A stretch of 26,880 nt of DNA, from contig JANBQC010000289.1 of the NCBI GenBank assembly GCA_027576995.1, forward strand, positions 1 through 26,880, given 5' to 3'. Position 1 is the stretch's first letter. Every line of letters begins with the position of its first letter. The notes beneath the pieces are model-generated. The model ran no database searches, was not told the origin of the DNA, and was given only the letters and a program-made list of their open reading frames with translations. Origin of the DNA: Dimargaris cristalligena. Lineage: Eukaryota; Kickxellomycota; Dimargaritomycetes; Dimargaritales; Dimargaritaceae. Below are positions 1 through 11,800 of this stretch, one piece after another. Both the position numbers and the translations under genes were made by a program.

Positions 1-748
1 AAAAAAAAAACAAAACAAAAGAATCCCCCCTCCCAACAGGTACCATGCCTGTAGGGAATTGGTTTATCCCGAAGTTGAATATATTTTTCCAGATGTTTTT
101 AATTTTGTTACTATCCTATAGATTTCGGTTCACTCTCTTCCTTAACCTTTTGTTTTTTGATATTTTTTCTTATGTTTCGCCAGTGACCTATTCACCCGTT
201 ATCCACCAGTCCATGGGTTAGAGATTTGCGACTGGGTATTTTATTGTAGTTATTTACCATTAGATGCGACCTCAGTTAAACGTAATGGAATCGTTGCCTG
301 TTTGGTTAGTAAATTACTAGGCTTGCCCACATGCAGCTTGTCCCCCTATCCCCGTTTATCAACCAATAACGGTACACTTAGTAGGTGCCTAAACTAGAGT
401 ACGGATCACTTGACTCGGACGTAGTCCGGCTAAATGTAATTAGATAAGCGACAATGAGTTCGAGTTTATTCTATGCAGGGATAGTAAGTACCGAATGAAA
501 TCCTGGTGATTTAAGGGGCATTGAGGAAATACTAAGGGTAGAAAAGTAGACCCTTATATCAGGGCCTGTAATTACATTAATAGGTATCTCTTGGGGGTTT
601 ATTTTTGGTATTTAAAGAAACGACGTGATGAAAAGAAAAACAACAAGCAAACACATAATTAAAACTAGCGGATCGAACAAGTGGGTGTGGGTTGAAACGG
701 GATAACATAGTACTCCACCCCCCTATCGCCTACCCAAACCAGATTCTA
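1..748. other. Intergenic, downstream of uL5m
   Basis: AT-rich sequence beginning with an A-rich tract. It lies 3' of the uL5m gene and has no long open frame of its own; the frames that enter from the right are antisense to uL5m. No tRNA box A/box B pair was seen. It presumably holds the uL5m 3' UTR and part of a spacer to a gene outside the window. Confidence 0.6.
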
Positions 749-1732
749 CTACTGGGCATTGGGTTGGTTAAAGGGAATTTGGAACGCACTCAGCACGGTA
801 CGGGCGGGCGGATCACGGGGGGCGGAGGTATCGATACTGACATGGAACCCGGTAATTTTAGGGATCATATCATAAACCCCTTCGATATCGGGGAACAAGC
901 CCATGACGTGGGGTCCAAACCCAAAGGAAATACACCCGTTGCTATCGCCGGCGGTCCGACTCAGTCCCCGCCATTCCTTAATTTGCGGCAACACCACTTC
1001 GACCAATTTATCCAAAAACGCGTACATGTCATCCCCTTCGAGTTGGACCTTGACACTCAACGGCATACCCTTGCGCAACTTGAGGAGCGCGGCATCGGAC
1101 CGGGAATACACCACCTCGGCGCGACGCCCCGTGATGCACTGGAGGGCCATGAGGGCACTGAGGAGATTGTACTTGTTTTCGATGGCCTCGCGCATGCGAA
1201 TGTGGACCGTGAGGGAATTGAGCCCGTACACGAGATCGGGGGTGGACGGGGGGACGGGGGGGCGTTTAGGTCGGCCCCGGCCGATACGCCGCCGCTGGGG
1301 GGGAGTGGTGGCCTCCTCCACCGAAGATGTGTCGGCAGCCAGGTCGCCATGATCCTCCTCCGTAACGGCTAATTCGGGCGAGGTGGTGGTGGCAGGGTCG
1401 GAAATATCATAGTGATCGTAACTTAGGGTCATGATGTCGTCACGAAGGGAATTGAGATAGTAGTCGCGGAGCCGACTGGGTTGCCGGTGGGGCGGGGGTG
1501 GGGGTGGCAGAGAAGTGGCGGTTTTGGAGCGGTGGCTGGCTAGCGTGGTCGTGGTGGAAATGACGGCCGAAGCGGCGGGGGCGGCCACCAGGGGAGTGGG
1601 AATAGGAGTGGGGGTCGTAGCCAGAGTGGCCAAAGGGGCCATTCCCCCGGCCGGACGGGTCAGACGGAGAGAAGAAGGGGTTAGCCGACTTCCCTGGGCC
1701 AGGCGGAATAGCGGATTCAAGCCGGGACGCAT
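749..1732 (-). CDS. MRPL7: Mitochondrial large-subunit ribosomal protein uL5m
   Basis: Predicted 327-residue uL5m, a protein of the mitochondrial large ribosomal subunit near the central protuberance. The uL5 fold occupies about residues 170-327, with family signatures KGMPLSVKVQLEG (221-233), FLDKLVEVVLPQIKEWRGL (239-257) and FGFGPHVMGLFPDIEGV (270-286). The start is the first in-frame ATG; the open frame extends upstream only to a TTG. The N terminus (MRPGLNPLFRLAQG) is basic and lacks acids, as in a matrix-targeting sequence. Residues 85-105 (SRLRDYYLNSLRDDIM) match the N-terminal extension typical of fungal uL5m. Between them lies a Pro/Thr/Ala-rich stretch, and residues 151-158 read GRGRPKRP, an AT-hook-like basic motif. 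The protein is longer than bacterial L5 (about 180 residues) because of this N-terminal half. No intron is needed. It is divergently arranged with SEC22. Confidence 0.92.
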   Translation of the reverse strand: MRPGLNPLFRLAQGSRLTPSSLRLTRPAGGMAPLATLATTPTPIPTPLVAAPAASAVISTTTTLASHRSKTATSLPPPPPPHRQPSRLRDYYLNSLRDDIMTLSYDHYDISDPATTTSPELAVTEEDHGDLAADTSSVEEATTPPQRRRIGRGRPKRPPVPPSTPDLVYGLNSLTVHIRMREAIENKYNLLSALMALQCITGRRAEVVYSRSDAALLKLRKGMPLSVKVQLEGDDMYAFLDKLVEVVLPQIKEWRGLSRTAGDSNGCISFGFGPHVMGLFPDIEGVYDMIPKITGFHVSIDTSAPRDPPARTVLSAFQIPFNQPNAQ

Positions 1733-2134
1733 TGTGACGGGCAATAGAAAGAGAATGAGGAGGAATGGGGGAAAGTATAGAACTGGAGAATAAGCAAAGA
1801 GAGGAGACAATGGCCGGCTTTCTCTACTCGAACAGATCGGTCACAGCAGAGGGCGAGTTACTCCTCTCTGGGTCTTCTGATCTACCTGGGGCCTAATGGA
1901 GAGAGGTTGTTGCTGATCGGAGGAATCGAGCCGAGTGCTGTGGCGAGTGGTGTGGGGGAAGGAACTCAGAGATAGTATTATATATTCGTTGGCCTACCGA
2001 ACTCATCTCCCATTGCCTGTAATTATTGGCCTGAGGTGTGTTAGGTAGGGGGCTATTTTAGTCAGAAGGGCAATTGATCGTGAAGGAGGGTTATTATATC
2101 TTGGCTGGGAATCCCGCTGGCATTGCACTGCTCC

Positions 2135-2142
2135 TCACGTGA
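2135..2142. promoter_or_regulatory. TCACGTGA E-box palindrome
   Basis: Perfect 8-base palindrome TCACGTGA, the extended CACGTG site bound by basic helix-loop-helix factors of the Cbf1/USF/TFEB class. It lies about 400 bases upstream of uL5m and about 510 upstream of SEC22, so it could serve either. A factor in this organism is inferred, not shown. Confidence 0.45.
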
Positions 2143-2171
2143 CCTGTGGTGCCTGTACAATAAGGGTCCGT

Positions 2172-2198
2172 AGAGAGAGAGAGAGTGTGTGTGTGTGT
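2172..2198. repeat. (AG)n(TG)n microsatellite
   Basis: About seven AG units run directly into about seven TG units. A compound dinucleotide repeat in the uL5m/SEC22 intergenic spacer. Confidence 0.9.
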
Positions 2199-2655
2199 AT
2201 TGTGAAGAACAAACAGCCTCTCTATTTCTCTCTAGGTTGAATAGGGCGGCTTCAGCTGGGATGAAGAATGAGGTTTTACCGTTGCATCACGGGGCTAGGC
2301 TTGGGGAGAGGGGGGTTTGTGAGCCCTTCCCATTTAATGGCGCACACCAGATCGCCTTAGCTGTGGTCCAGTCAGCAAAGGCCACCTATTATCCTAAAGA
2401 AGGGGGGCGGAGCTTCATTAGCCCCCCGGCTCATCTCTGTAATAGTTCCCCTTACTCTTCTTTCCTCGCATTGAGACTTCCATTTTTTTACTCGGCCACC
2501 GCAGAGACCCTCTTCCGTAGTTGATAGTTCCCGTACCACCCCTCCCCATTCTTCTTGGTGACGACTATAGCTTGTCCGTCCATTGCTTCCTACTATTTAT
2601 CTTCCACTGCGCCAAGTTCCCTCCTCCACCTCCTCCTTCATACACCTCCACCGCC

Positions 2656-3850
2656 ATGGTCAAGTCTACCATCATAACCCGCATCTCCGACGGCCTACCG
2701 CTGGCCGCCACCATGGACGATGAGGCCGTAAGTATTATTATTCTACCCCTTTTGGCCCCTGCTAACCGCTCATCACTTTCCAGGCCCCCCCCCTCCTTCA
2801 CACCTAGTCGGGACTAGCCTTGGCTATGAGTGAATGATGCTTGACGTACGGCTATACCCCGAAACAAGAGCCGTCCACCCGTTTCGCTTTGAAGGAATAT
2901 GACACCCTCGAGGCGGAAACTGTCGGCTAGCCGTTCTTCCAGCAATTTATATATATATATATATATATAATTTTACGCTACATCTAATCCATTTATAATA
3001 CCATTATACAATTGCCATACCAATATTTCTTGACCGTTACAGCATGAAAGCCAGCTCATGGATTGCAAAAACCAGGGTAAGGCCATCATCAAGAAACTGG
3101 GACCCCATGCCGAGCCCCGGTGCTCCATCGAGTCCGGCAAATATGTTCTTCAGTAAGTTGTCCATGTCCTATTTCGTGTACTATAATACCTTTCGGCGTA
3201 GTATGTTAATGGCACTCCGCCATGCCATTGTTACAACGCCAACTTCAGCACCCCCCCTCCTGTATAATGAAAACCATCCCTTACTCATCTTATATATCTA
3301 TATCTATATATGTCTATGTCTATGTATATGTAACATGTATCTTGATGCGACATCCTCCCCACCACTACCTCGTTCCAGCTACCAAATCGAATCGGGCATC
3401 TGCTACCTCTGCATCTGCGACAAGGCGTACCCCCGCAAGCTGGCCTTTTCGTATTTGGACGAAATTGCCAAAGAATTCAACGTGAGTTACGGAACCGAGC
3501 TGCACCGCGCGGGCCTGCGTCCGTACGCCTTTATCAAATTCGACACCTTTATGCAAAAAACCAAAACCCTCTACCAAGACTCCCGGACCCAACACAATTT
3601 GGGGAAACTCAACGAAGACCTCAAGGACATTTCCGACATCATGACCAAAAACATGGAGGATCTACTGTGGCGGGGGGATACGCTGGAACGCATGGATACC
3701 ATGTCCGAAAATTTAAGGGCCCAGTCCCTGAAATACCGTAAAGACGCCAAGTACTTGAATTGGCAGGCCCTGTACCGTAAATATGGCATCCCCGCTATCG
3801 TCATCACCGCTTTTCTGCTGCTGCTCTACATTCGGTTCGCCTGGTTTTAA
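2656..3850 (+). CDS. SEC22: R-SNARE SEC22 (vesicle traffic, ER-Golgi)
   Basis: Three exons: 2656-2727, 3043-3152 and 3379-3850, giving 217 residues (yeast and human Sec22 are about 215). Exon 1 encodes MVKSTIITRISDGLPLAATM and starts at CCGCCATGG. Intron 1 (315 bases) begins GTAAGT and ends TTACAG, phase 0. Intron 2 (226 bases) begins GTAAGT and ends TTCCAG, and splits a His codon. The longin domain covers about 1-120 (ESGICYLCICDKAYPRKLAF is diagnostic). The R-SNARE helix covers about 130-190, with the zero-layer Arg159 in DLLWRGDTLERM. A single C-terminal membrane anchor covers about 197-214. Sec22 pairs with Sed5/Bet1/Bos1-type Q-SNAREs in ER-Golgi fusion and with ER Q-SNAREs in retrograde fusion. 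A 268-codon frame covering exons 2-3 is wrong over exon 2; the correct frame there starts HESQLMDCK. Confidence 0.96.
2948..2969. repeat. (TA)n tract in SEC22 intron 1
   Basis: Eleven TA units inside intron 1, about 75 bases before the acceptor. A likely polymorphic microsatellite. Confidence 0.9.
3290..3335. repeat. Degenerate TATATC/TATGTC tract in SEC22 intron 2
   Basis: Imperfect hexamer run of ATATCT, ATGTCT and ATGTAT units within the second intron. It is low complexity with no other visible role. Confidence 0.75.
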
Positions 3851-5227
3851 ATAAGAGTCGGGGAGGGGAGGGGGAGACAGCGCGCAGTAAATCATTACAC
3901 GCGGTTTCTTCTTTAGGCTCCCTCATTCCCCTCCCTTTCGTCTTTCCTTTTTTTTCATCACCTTTCAGTTCACTACCCATCCAGTGTATAAACCCCCCCA
4001 TTTTATCGTTGATAAACCATTTGATTTAGGTCATCTCTACCACACCATTTCTATTGTTCTTGTTGATTGAGGAGCTACCATTGGGGGTCCTTGCAGCAAT
4101 GCTGTTTTGTCCGAAGTAGGCATTAGCTAACGAATAGCTTTAGTCAAACCTTTTTAGAGTTAGTGCACTTCCCGATTGTCTAGGGCTGGAGAAGTGGGAG
4201 AATATCCCACTTGTTTAAATACCAAAATATAAGCCGATGGTTCTATGATGGCTCATATCATCCTAAGAAATAAATATACCGGACAATATTATTATCGACA
4301 AAATCATGTTTAATTCCATCCCGAAACAACGGTTACAAATTTAAATATAGTAGTGTATATGTGGTGGATTTGGATAGTTCTTGGAAAAGAAAGTGAGTTA
4401 ATACTTCGCAATGTGGCGATGGTAAGGGAAACCCCATAACAAGTGGGAGGGGGGTGCAGTAACCCATCCTTTTTGCACATTGGTAAGAATCAAAATAAAA
4501 TATATAGAGAACGAGGATGGAAAAGGGTTTTTGCAAGTCCATCAACCAAACAGGTGATCATTGGATAGTGAACTACGGAGTTTCGCCAATGCCACTACCA
4601 TCAAAGAACACTTGCAACAATAAAAATGATAGGTATAATAATGATAAAGGTAATGTATAGGGAGGTGGAGGAGGAGGCGAAGGTGGGAGAGACTCCCCGA
4701 AATAGCCCAAAAGGTATAATATAATGAACTGGTGAGAACGTACGTTGCAAGCTTCGATTTGGGAAAGAAATAGAGCAAAAAAAGTGGCCATGATACAATA
4801 AAGTAAAACAATAGAGGGTGAAGGATGTTATGGTATATGAGGGGGAGGGCAAAAGGTAGGGGGGGCCAAGGGGAGTTGTAAATTCCCCAATGTCCCACCA
4901 AAGGGTAAAATAGCACTTGGGGCAGGGGTGCACTACTAAAATGGATTACGTGATTAAACTATTGCAAGTAATAAAAGAGAGAGATGGAGAGAACGGGCTA
5001 GCGAAAAATAAAGTACGGTAAGTATGTATACGATACATAGGGTTGAAGACAAGCACATTAGTTTATCACAAAAAAAAATATATATACCCGATTGAAGATT
5101 GAGGGGAAGAAGGGAGGAGATACACAGGGAAACAGGGTTAAACAGAAAGAAGCGACATGTTGCTTAGTGGTGTAGACAAGGCGAAGGGGGAGGGCACGAC
5201 GGAAGTATTGCCCACTCTCACCCTCGC
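3851..5227. other. Convergent spacer between SEC22 and RSP5
   Basis: AT-rich 1.4 kb that receives the 3' ends of both flanking genes. AATAAA-type motifs lie on the + strand (about 4267, 4495, 4970). A small perfect inverted repeat lies at 4192-4212. Hydrophobic frames of 70-124 codons at 4333-4933 (-) overlap each other in different frames and are pyrimidine-tract artefacts rather than genes. Confidence 0.6.
4192..4212. other. Short perfect inverted repeat
   Basis: AAGTGGGA, a 5-base loop (GAATA), then TCCCACTT: an 8-bp perfect stem. It sits 340 bases past the SEC22 stop and could fold in its 3' transcript. The left arm recurs as AAGTGGGAG near 4440. Confidence 0.5.
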
Positions 5228-7867
5228 CTACTCCTGTCCGAACCCGACCGTTTCCTCCACCGCCAACGTCAATTTCGACGCCAGGGTTTCATAGTCCGGG
5301 TAGGGTGGCAAATCCACCCGATTAAAGCACGTGTGACTTTTCGGTAACTGGGAAATCTCCCCCGATTTTTCAATGGTGAACCGACGGGGTCCGTCACTGC
5401 CTTGCAAGTCCCGGAACCCATTGACGGGGATCCGCGACGTACCCGTCGTAAATTGTAACAACCGGGACTTGGTTTCCATATCCCAGTTGCGCACGCATTT
5501 CCAGAACCACTGAATAACCACGTCCGACTCCGTGTACCCGCGGTAGTCCGTATGTTTCTTCCAATCGTCCACATCAATTTCGGACATACCACCGATGAGA
5601 AGTTCGAGTTCGCGTTCGTCGAACACGACAATTAGGTCACGCGGAATCAACGAGTAGAAACCCTCTGAGAAGGCGTTGAATTGTTCCTCAATACGACCGC
5701 GGATTTTCCAGTCGGTCACTAATTCGACGTACTCCTTCTTATTGTCCTCCGTCACCTCAATGTCCCGGCCACCGGGTTTGAGGTCTATGGTTACCACCTC
5801 GCCGAAGCGGTCGTCTTCGACCGAAAAGGTCAGATCCAAGATATCCGTAATATCATTCTCCAGCACCCAGGTTAAACTACGGAAGAACTCGGCGTCCACG
5901 CTTTCCATATCAGCCAAGGTGATTTTCTTGTTAAGGACGAGCTTGTAGAAACTGGTCACGAAAAAGGCATCTAGGAACCGGCGGTGGAAAATGGCCAGAC
6001 CCAGGCAACGCCCAATAAACCGGAAGAAGTTGAGATGCTCCGGGTTAATACCCGAGTGCGGGTTGATTTGCAGGGTGTACGTGTCGTGCGCCGAATACTC
6101 GAACAGGCAATAGAAGGGGTTGAACATTTCGTGCGAAAGTAAAAAGAAGAACTCACGCGACAAACCACCGTAATCCAGCCCATCTTCACCGTCGAATTTG
6201 ACCATGAGTCGTTTCTTGAGGTCAGACACAGGCTGGCGCATAATTTCGGTGTAGGCATCCTCGAAAATATGGTCACGGCGCACCTTGACATGGCATTGAC
6301 CGGGCATGGGTCGCATGGCTGGCTGGGACCGGAAGTAAATCAGTTTACGGCGGAAATCACGCTTGTACTGGGGAACGTTCTGGTCCAATGTGCTGGGTAA
6401 CCGGGGGTCGTCCCAGGAGGTGGTCTTGGTGTTATGATCAACGAAGTAGAGTTTGCCGGCCCGGGTAATACGCATCTCCCAACCCGAGGGTAATGGTCCC
6501 AGTTGGGACGATGAGTGGGTAGTGGTGACCACACTAGTGGGACGGCTCCCCGCGGAGGCGGCAGGGGGTGGTGCAGCAGCACTACCCATACTACCCATAG
6601 CGCCGGGTCCGCTGCCTATACCAGCCCCGCCACCACCTGCCCCCATACTGGGTGGTCCCGTTCGGGGATCCACCCACGTGGTGGTTCGGTTATTATGGTT
6701 AACGAAGTAGGGTCGACCTTCGGCTGTAAACCGCTGCTCCCAGCCGGAGGGCAGGGCATTCGGACCACCGTCCTCACCGGAGCCTGTCCCGTTGCCGGCA
6801 CCGGGACGATCCTCGGGCAAGGTTCGGCTACTATGCTGCTGCCGTTCCTGCTCCATACTTCCGGCTGGGATTTGGTTGATGGTGGGGCCAAACTGGGCGG
6901 CCAGGTGCTCGGGCAACCGCCAGGTGGTTGTGCGAGTATTATGATCGACGTAGTAGGGGCGACCCAGCTGGTCTGTCCGGCGCTCCCATCCCGGGGGTAG
7001 ATTGGCCTCGGCACCTATGCCGTTCACGAGTGTATCAGGGGGGTTACCGGCAGGGGTGGCTGGGTTAATCGAGTGGTTTGTAGTAGAAGCACCGCTTTCC
7101 ATGCCAGTCGACGGGACTTGCAGGGTAGCCCCGGGGGTGCGAGATGAAAGGTCCGTGGGGTTGACCATTTCGCGGCTACTGTGCACGGATGTGGTATCCA
7201 CGGACACCCGACTGGCGTTGGAGGGCCTGGAGTGACGGGCACCGCCGGGAGTTATTGCGGGAGACTGGTTGCCCGAGGCCCCCCCAGTGGCTGTGGAAGT
7301 GGTTGTGCCCGAAGCCACTGAACCAGGGGTCAACAGGTTCTGGGAATAATGAGCCGCGTCATCTTCTACAGGAGACAAGCCCGAAATAGTGGTATTAATA
7401 TGGTGGCTGGAATCGGACACAATAGTCGACAGCGTAATATCCAGCCGACTCCGCGTCAGCGTCCCGTCGCTCCGGTTGACCAGCTGTCGTGACACCTGTT
7501 TCTCAACCAACAGATCCCAGTCGATGAATTCGGATATCTGGAATTTCGTACTGCCGAGGGACCCCATATTGTTTTTTTTGAACTTTTTGTTATCGAAAAT
7601 TTCGATTTCGAGGGAACTGTAGGTGTGTACAACGAACACGAAGACTTCGTTCCAGTAGGGGCTGAGGGTTTTCCTCTGGGCTTTGGTGCGCTGGCGCACC
7701 ACGTCGTCGACCTTGATGACGGCAATCGGATCGGGTAGGCGGAAGACATCTTTGCGCGGCAAGTCATGGGCGCCGTTTATGGTGATCTTGACGGACCGAA
7801 TTTGACTCGAGGCGGCCAACCCGGTACTACCACCAGATGAACCGTTGATTCGGGGCTGTGAAACCAT
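5228..7867 (-). CDS. RSP5: NEDD4/Rsp5-family HECT E3 ubiquitin ligase
   Basis: Uninterrupted 879-residue protein (yeast Rsp5 is 809) starting at GCCGCCATGG. Domain order is C2 (about 23-150, membrane lipid binding), a Ser/Thr/Gly-rich linker (150-285), WW1 (288-321), WW2 (370-403), WW3 (457-490) and HECT (about 545-879). Each WW has both signature Trp residues and the TTTW or TTSW strand; WW1 ends WRLPE rather than the usual WxDPR. The HECT catalytic cysteine is Cys847 in [10 protein letters not shown], and the protein ends GFGQE as the family does. The ligase takes ubiquitin from an E2 and attaches it, largely as mono- or Lys63-linked chains, to membrane cargo and adaptors carrying PPxY motifs. 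It acts at plasma membrane, endosome and Golgi, and on ER-bound transcription factors. Linkers between WW domains are Gly/Pro-rich and longer than in yeast. A single-copy housekeeping orthologue is the simplest reading. Confidence 0.97.
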   Translation of the reverse strand: MVSQPRINGSSGGSTGLAASSQIRSVKITINGAHDLPRKDVFRLPDPIAVIKVDDVVRQRTKAQRKTLSPYWNEVFVFVVHTYSSLEIEIFDNKKFKKNNMGSLGSTKFQISEFIDWDLLVEKQVSRQLVNRSDGTLTRSRLDITLSTIVSDSSHHINTTISGLSPVEDDAAHYSQNLLTPGSVASGTTTSTATGGASGNQSPAITPGGARHSRPSNASRVSVDTTSVHSSREMVNPTDLSSRTPGATLQVPSTGMESGASTTNHSINPATPAGNPPDTLVNGIGAEANLPPGWERRTDQLGRPYYVDHNTRTTTWRLPEHLAAQFGPTINQIPAGSMEQERQQHSSRTLPEDRPGAGNGTGSGEDGGPNALPSGWEQRFTAEGRPYFVNHNNRTTTWVDPRTGPPSMGAGGGGAGIGSGPGAMGSMGSAAAPPPAASAGSRPTSVVTTTHSSSQLGPLPSGWEMRITRAGKLYFVDHNTKTTSWDDPRLPSTLDQNVPQYKRDFRRKLIYFRSQPAMRPMPGQCHVKVRRDHIFEDAYTEIMRQPVSDLKKRLMVKFDGEDGLDYGGLSREFFFLLSHEMFNPFYCLFEYSAHDTYTLQINPHSGINPEHLNFFRFIGRCLGLAIFHRRFLDAFFVTSFYKLVLNKKITLADMESVDAEFFRSLTWVLENDITDILDLTFSVEDDRFGEVVTIDLKPGGRDIEVTEDNKKEYVELVTDWKIRGRIEEQFNAFSEGFYSLIPRDLIVVFDERELELLIGGMSEIDVDDWKKHTDYRGYTESDVVIQWFWKCVRNWDMETKSRLLQFTTGTSRIPVNGFRDLQGSDGPRRFTIEKSGEISQLPKSHTCFNRVDLPPYPDYETLASKLTLAVEETVGFGQE

Positions 7868-8235
7868 GGCGGCGGGGTGCAGTAAGTACGGGAAACCGAG
7901 GGATAGGGTTTATATGTGGGTGGGTAAGGTGTGTCTGAGTGTAGAAGTGGGGTGGGGTGTGATGCGTCGAGCCGAATAGAGGGATGGGTGGTGGGAGAAG
8001 TAAGGGAAACCAGGGTTAACGGGCCATCAACGAATGAATGGGAGGGTAAGGCGGCGGTACGTCCGAAACCTTAAATAGAGTAGTAGGGAGGAGGGAGGGC
8101 AGGTACGTCAAAGCGGGAAAACCCACGGGATGTTATCGAGGACCAGGGATGGCCAAGACTTGGGTAGGGAAGGAGAAGAGAAGGTGGGGCAACGAAGCTA
8201 GACCAGGTGGGACCAAGGAATGGGAGGAAGGTAAA

Positions 8236-8251
8236 TAAGTAAGTAAGTAAG
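8236..8251. repeat. (TAAG)4 microsatellite
   Basis: Four tandem TAAG units. Read on the + strand they create overlapping GTAAGT donor-like words, a warning for automatic intron calls here. Confidence 0.85.
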
Positions 8252-8773
8252 GACACGGCTATCAACCGAGAAACCTATAAATAAAAGGAATGAAAGGGTA
8301 AGAGAACAGGCGGGGGAAGGCGAATTGGTGGGGAGAAGGGTTAAAGCAGCCCTTGGCAACGCCCACGGCGGGATGGCATACACAGAGACAGGCGGAGAAT
8401 AGCGAATAATATTCTAGGTAGTAGGTAAGCGACCCGTGTTATATTAAGTAAGCGGGGGTTCCTTGAGGTCACATTGGGCCGAGAAAATATCCGGCGCCTT
8501 AGTAATAATAATAGAAGCGCTGGGCCTTGGTTAAATAAACGAAGCACTCAATAAGCAAGGTAGATGGGCAATATAATGGAAGGAACTAGCAAAAGAGAAG
8601 GGAAAAGGAATGCGCTGGCTATGGCCGTCCCATATAACTTACTCCTTTACTAGACATACTACTAATACCACAGCATACAGCCAGCCCATACTGCAACTGC
8701 CCAGCCACGACTATACTTTCCCTACACTCCTCCTTTGTCTGCCAAGTATAAGTCCCAAACTAGTAAGTAATGC

Positions 8774-8802
8774 AATAATAATAATAATAATAGTAGTAGT
8801 AG
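8774..8802. repeat. (AAT)n(AGT)n compound microsatellite
   Basis: About six AAT units followed by four AGT units in the long intergenic region. A second, shorter AGT run lies near 9258-9275. Confidence 0.88.
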
Positions 8803-11800
8803 GGATTATTCCGGCGTAGCACTCCTATTAATCGGCCTCAGGAGGAAGTAAGTGTCTCAACCCAACTCCCCCATCTTATCACCTCTATTCGGAGTATATG
8901 CGCGTGGATTGGCATCAAAAACACCTTCGGGGTAGAACGAAAGGAGGAGGATATACGCTTACTTCTACCAGTTCCAAGTCTCTTGTCTACCTCCGCACCC
9001 CCAACGCTTCCACGCGAGAAAGGGGGAATATTGGGTGACGCCAGTGCTCGGGTGACTGGCCAGTATGGTTAAGACAATAGGCAGAGGGCCGCTGCACCCA
9101 ACCTCACCCTGCGCTTTCCATTTCGAACAAGGAAAGGTGAAGTCGGCGCATTCGGGCCTAACAACCCACATTTGCACCATTCCAAACCTTATGTGTGCCA
9201 TACAGAGTAGGCGGAGGAGGAGGGGTTGGTGGCTTTCAAAGTAGGCAAGCGGCAGTGATATAGTAGTAGTAGTAGATCGGGTGATGTAAGTGAAGGTCCG
9301 CACCAACTCTTTTCAAGAGCAACCCACCTCTAGTCCCCGATAAAGTGGACCGCACCACCAATCCTGATGATGACGGCATGGTAATGGAGTATCTCGCCCA
9401 GAATCGATAGGATGAGTGGAGAACGGTGTATCTTGTTGGTGGCAGTCAGTGGGCGTCGTATAATGTATAATATACACCGATTCTACCCATCTCTCGTACA
9501 CTTACTTACTGGCCCGTTCATTATTAATATAGCTAACCACCGCTGGCTTTTCGCTCGTACGTAAGGGGCGCCAAGAGGGGTAAACATATAACCCACCCCT
9601 GCCTGCCTGTATCGCTCAACTGGCTTCTTCTCAGTGCGGTCTTAACCATCACCTTTGACCATATACATCTTTACCCGAACCCCGCCCAGGAATAGCGCGG
9701 TGCACTGACGGAAGACGAATCCTCCAGGATCGTATCTAGGATCTCCTTTTTCATGGGGGCTTGGTCAACACTGAAGCGTGACGGTCAGTCTGTAATACTA
9801 CTGCCACCTTATCTACAGCACAGTATAATACCTTGCTAGATAACCGATGTGAGTATTTCTTTCCATAAAATCGCTGAAACCAAACTGTCCAAAGAACCAT
9901 TGCCAAAAATATAAAATCCATCAAATCCTACAGCGGTTAGAAGGTGGGGGCTGTGGCATTGCGAGAGTGTATATTCGCCAACTCGGCCAGCGAAAAACGT
10001 ACACGTCGCATCTAATACCACACTGTACGGGAGATCCGGTCCAAGGGTTTCCCCTTCTGGCGACCTGAACCACATAGCTCAGCTACCTCGTCTCCCCCAT
10101 TCGACAGTCCGGCCAACCTTAATTCCCCATTATCCTGTCCTGCGTGGCTCTTTCTATATCAACACTACATCTATATTAAACACTTCAACACCCTCACTCG
10201 CCTGGCGTTTCCCCCCTTCACATCCCCCCTCATTAATTGTGCCATCCTTATATCTCCACCCACTCCTCCCTCATCCATGTCAGATCATCCATAGTGCTTG
10301 GGGGGGGAGGGAGATCACCCAAAAGTGCCTTAATGAACAACCAGAGACCATCTCAACCCAGGCAGCTTGTTTTATATTCCAGTCATATACTCCTTGGCGT
10401 TGCTTTACTACCCATGTAAGTGCTGCCACTATACACTCCTGTCATTGCCTCCGTACTCATGCTCCATGCCGTTGATCCAAATTTATCCGCCGAAACATCC
10501 CCGCTTGGGCTGCTACTTTCCTTAACTATAATGGCCAATAGGTCAGTGTCAAAAACGGCTTCATTCACCACATCACGCTTCTGATCTGGGCTGGTTGTTC
10601 AATACCCAGTGTAATAAGGCTGCGGGGGGGGGAGAGCAATTGAAACACAGTGGCTTTCATTAATAGCCATCTAGTAATCATGTCCCAACACTGCACTCTC
10701 TCTTTCTCCCATCAAGCGAGAGTGCAATAACTGTAAAAGTACACGGCCCTGACTATTCCACAGTGGCGATAATGGCCTGCCGTAGCTTCTTGGCCAACCT
10801 CGTGGATTGCACGGAATGTTCTCCTCTAGACCCATTGGTGTGCTTCTTCCTCCACCGGTACTCAGTTATTGGTTGATAATAAGGTCAACTCCCCATCACT
10901 ACCACTAGTATTAGCAACCATTTGGTTTACTTTTCACCGACAATGCGCTATACTTAGTGTACCCCCCCCCACCTACGCCGTACCATAGATTGCCTATTAC
11001 TAAACGGTATAACCGCACAAAAGGGCAAATCTCTTGATTGAGCGGAATCCATCTGATTACGTTTTTTTTTTCAAAATGCCGCTCAGTTGGCCGTTTTTAA
11101 TTAGAGCGGCTCGGGAAAGAGCTTGATACTAATAATGGCATCCGTAGACCACGGTCATCTCCATCCCTAAACGATCCATCTGGCTGAAAACGCTAATCGA
11201 TGGGTCTGAGTTGGTGGGGTATGGTATCCCAAAGTGAAGTGCCCCCTCATCTCTGTGAGTCTTGGAGGGTATTAATCATTGCCGGGATCTCCTGCTCTTA
11301 ATTCCCACACTGATGGGCTTCAAAGAAAGGAGAGTAATGATGGCTGTCTTAAAGCTGAGGAATAATCATCCACCTACACCCCCCCTCCCCTCTGCCCTAA
11401 GTGGCATTGCCAATCCTACATTATGACAAGACACTCTTTAAGGTCCAAGTACAATGGCCTAGCACACTGAAAAATTGCCTTGAGGTAAGGTATTTTAACA
11501 GTGGTGTGGTGGTCCAATGGGGTTGTATAGTTGAATTGCCACTGTGTCTAGAAGTACCTTGAGTATTGGGTACAACACATCCAACAAATTCCCAATAGCG
11601 AGAAACAATCGATTTTTAGCTCAATCCAACATTATTCCTCTCTTCTAATTCCCGTTTTTCTTATCGCCTCACCCATCTTCAATAAAACCGATTCACCTAA
11701 TTCTCTAACCACCTATATTGGCCGTCGTATCAGGAAACCCCTCTACTAAAGCTAATTCTCGATTGGCCCGAATCGACAAAAACAGTGGATGTTACAGCCA

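Larger units (their letters stand above)
1733..2655. promoter_or_regulatory. Divergent promoter region of uL5m and SEC22
   Basis: A 923-base spacer between two divergent starts. It holds an E-box palindrome (2135-2142), an AG/TG microsatellite (2172-2198), and a pyrimidine-rich stretch just 5' of the SEC22 start (about 2600-2650). No convincing gene lies in it; the 111-codon frame at 2189-2524 opens in the microsatellite and resembles nothing I know. Confidence 0.65.

Noticed and set aside
692..1372. 226-codon + strand open frame, and 903-1352 and 1057-1350 frames
   Set aside because: They lie opposite or across the uL5m gene, whose minus-strand translation matches a known family. They are by-products of GC-rich codons.
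1918..1990. GGCTCGATTCC on the minus strand, resembling a tRNA B box
   Set aside because: No matching A box, anticodon stem or acceptor stem could be formed around it.
3044..3378. Continuous 268-codon + frame starting MKASSWIAKT
   Set aside because: It reads exon 2 of SEC22 in the wrong frame and runs through intron 2. Only the exon 3 part is real; the correct exon 2 frame gives HESQLMDCKN and fits Sec22.
4333..4933. Hydrophobic minus-strand frames of 70-124 codons
   Set aside because: Four overlapping frames in the same pyrimidine-rich stretch, none with a known pattern. They are composition artefacts in a 3' spacer.
8965..9501. Minus-strand frames of 113 and 62 codons
   Set aside because: Their composition is random, they have no splice partners, and a microsatellite lies inside the first. 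There is no support for a gene.
10740..10890. Minus-strand segment reading YRWRKKH and STRLAKKLRQ
   Set aside because: Looks basic and helical, but is only about 44 codons, has no ATG and no clear acceptor. The length is expected by chance.
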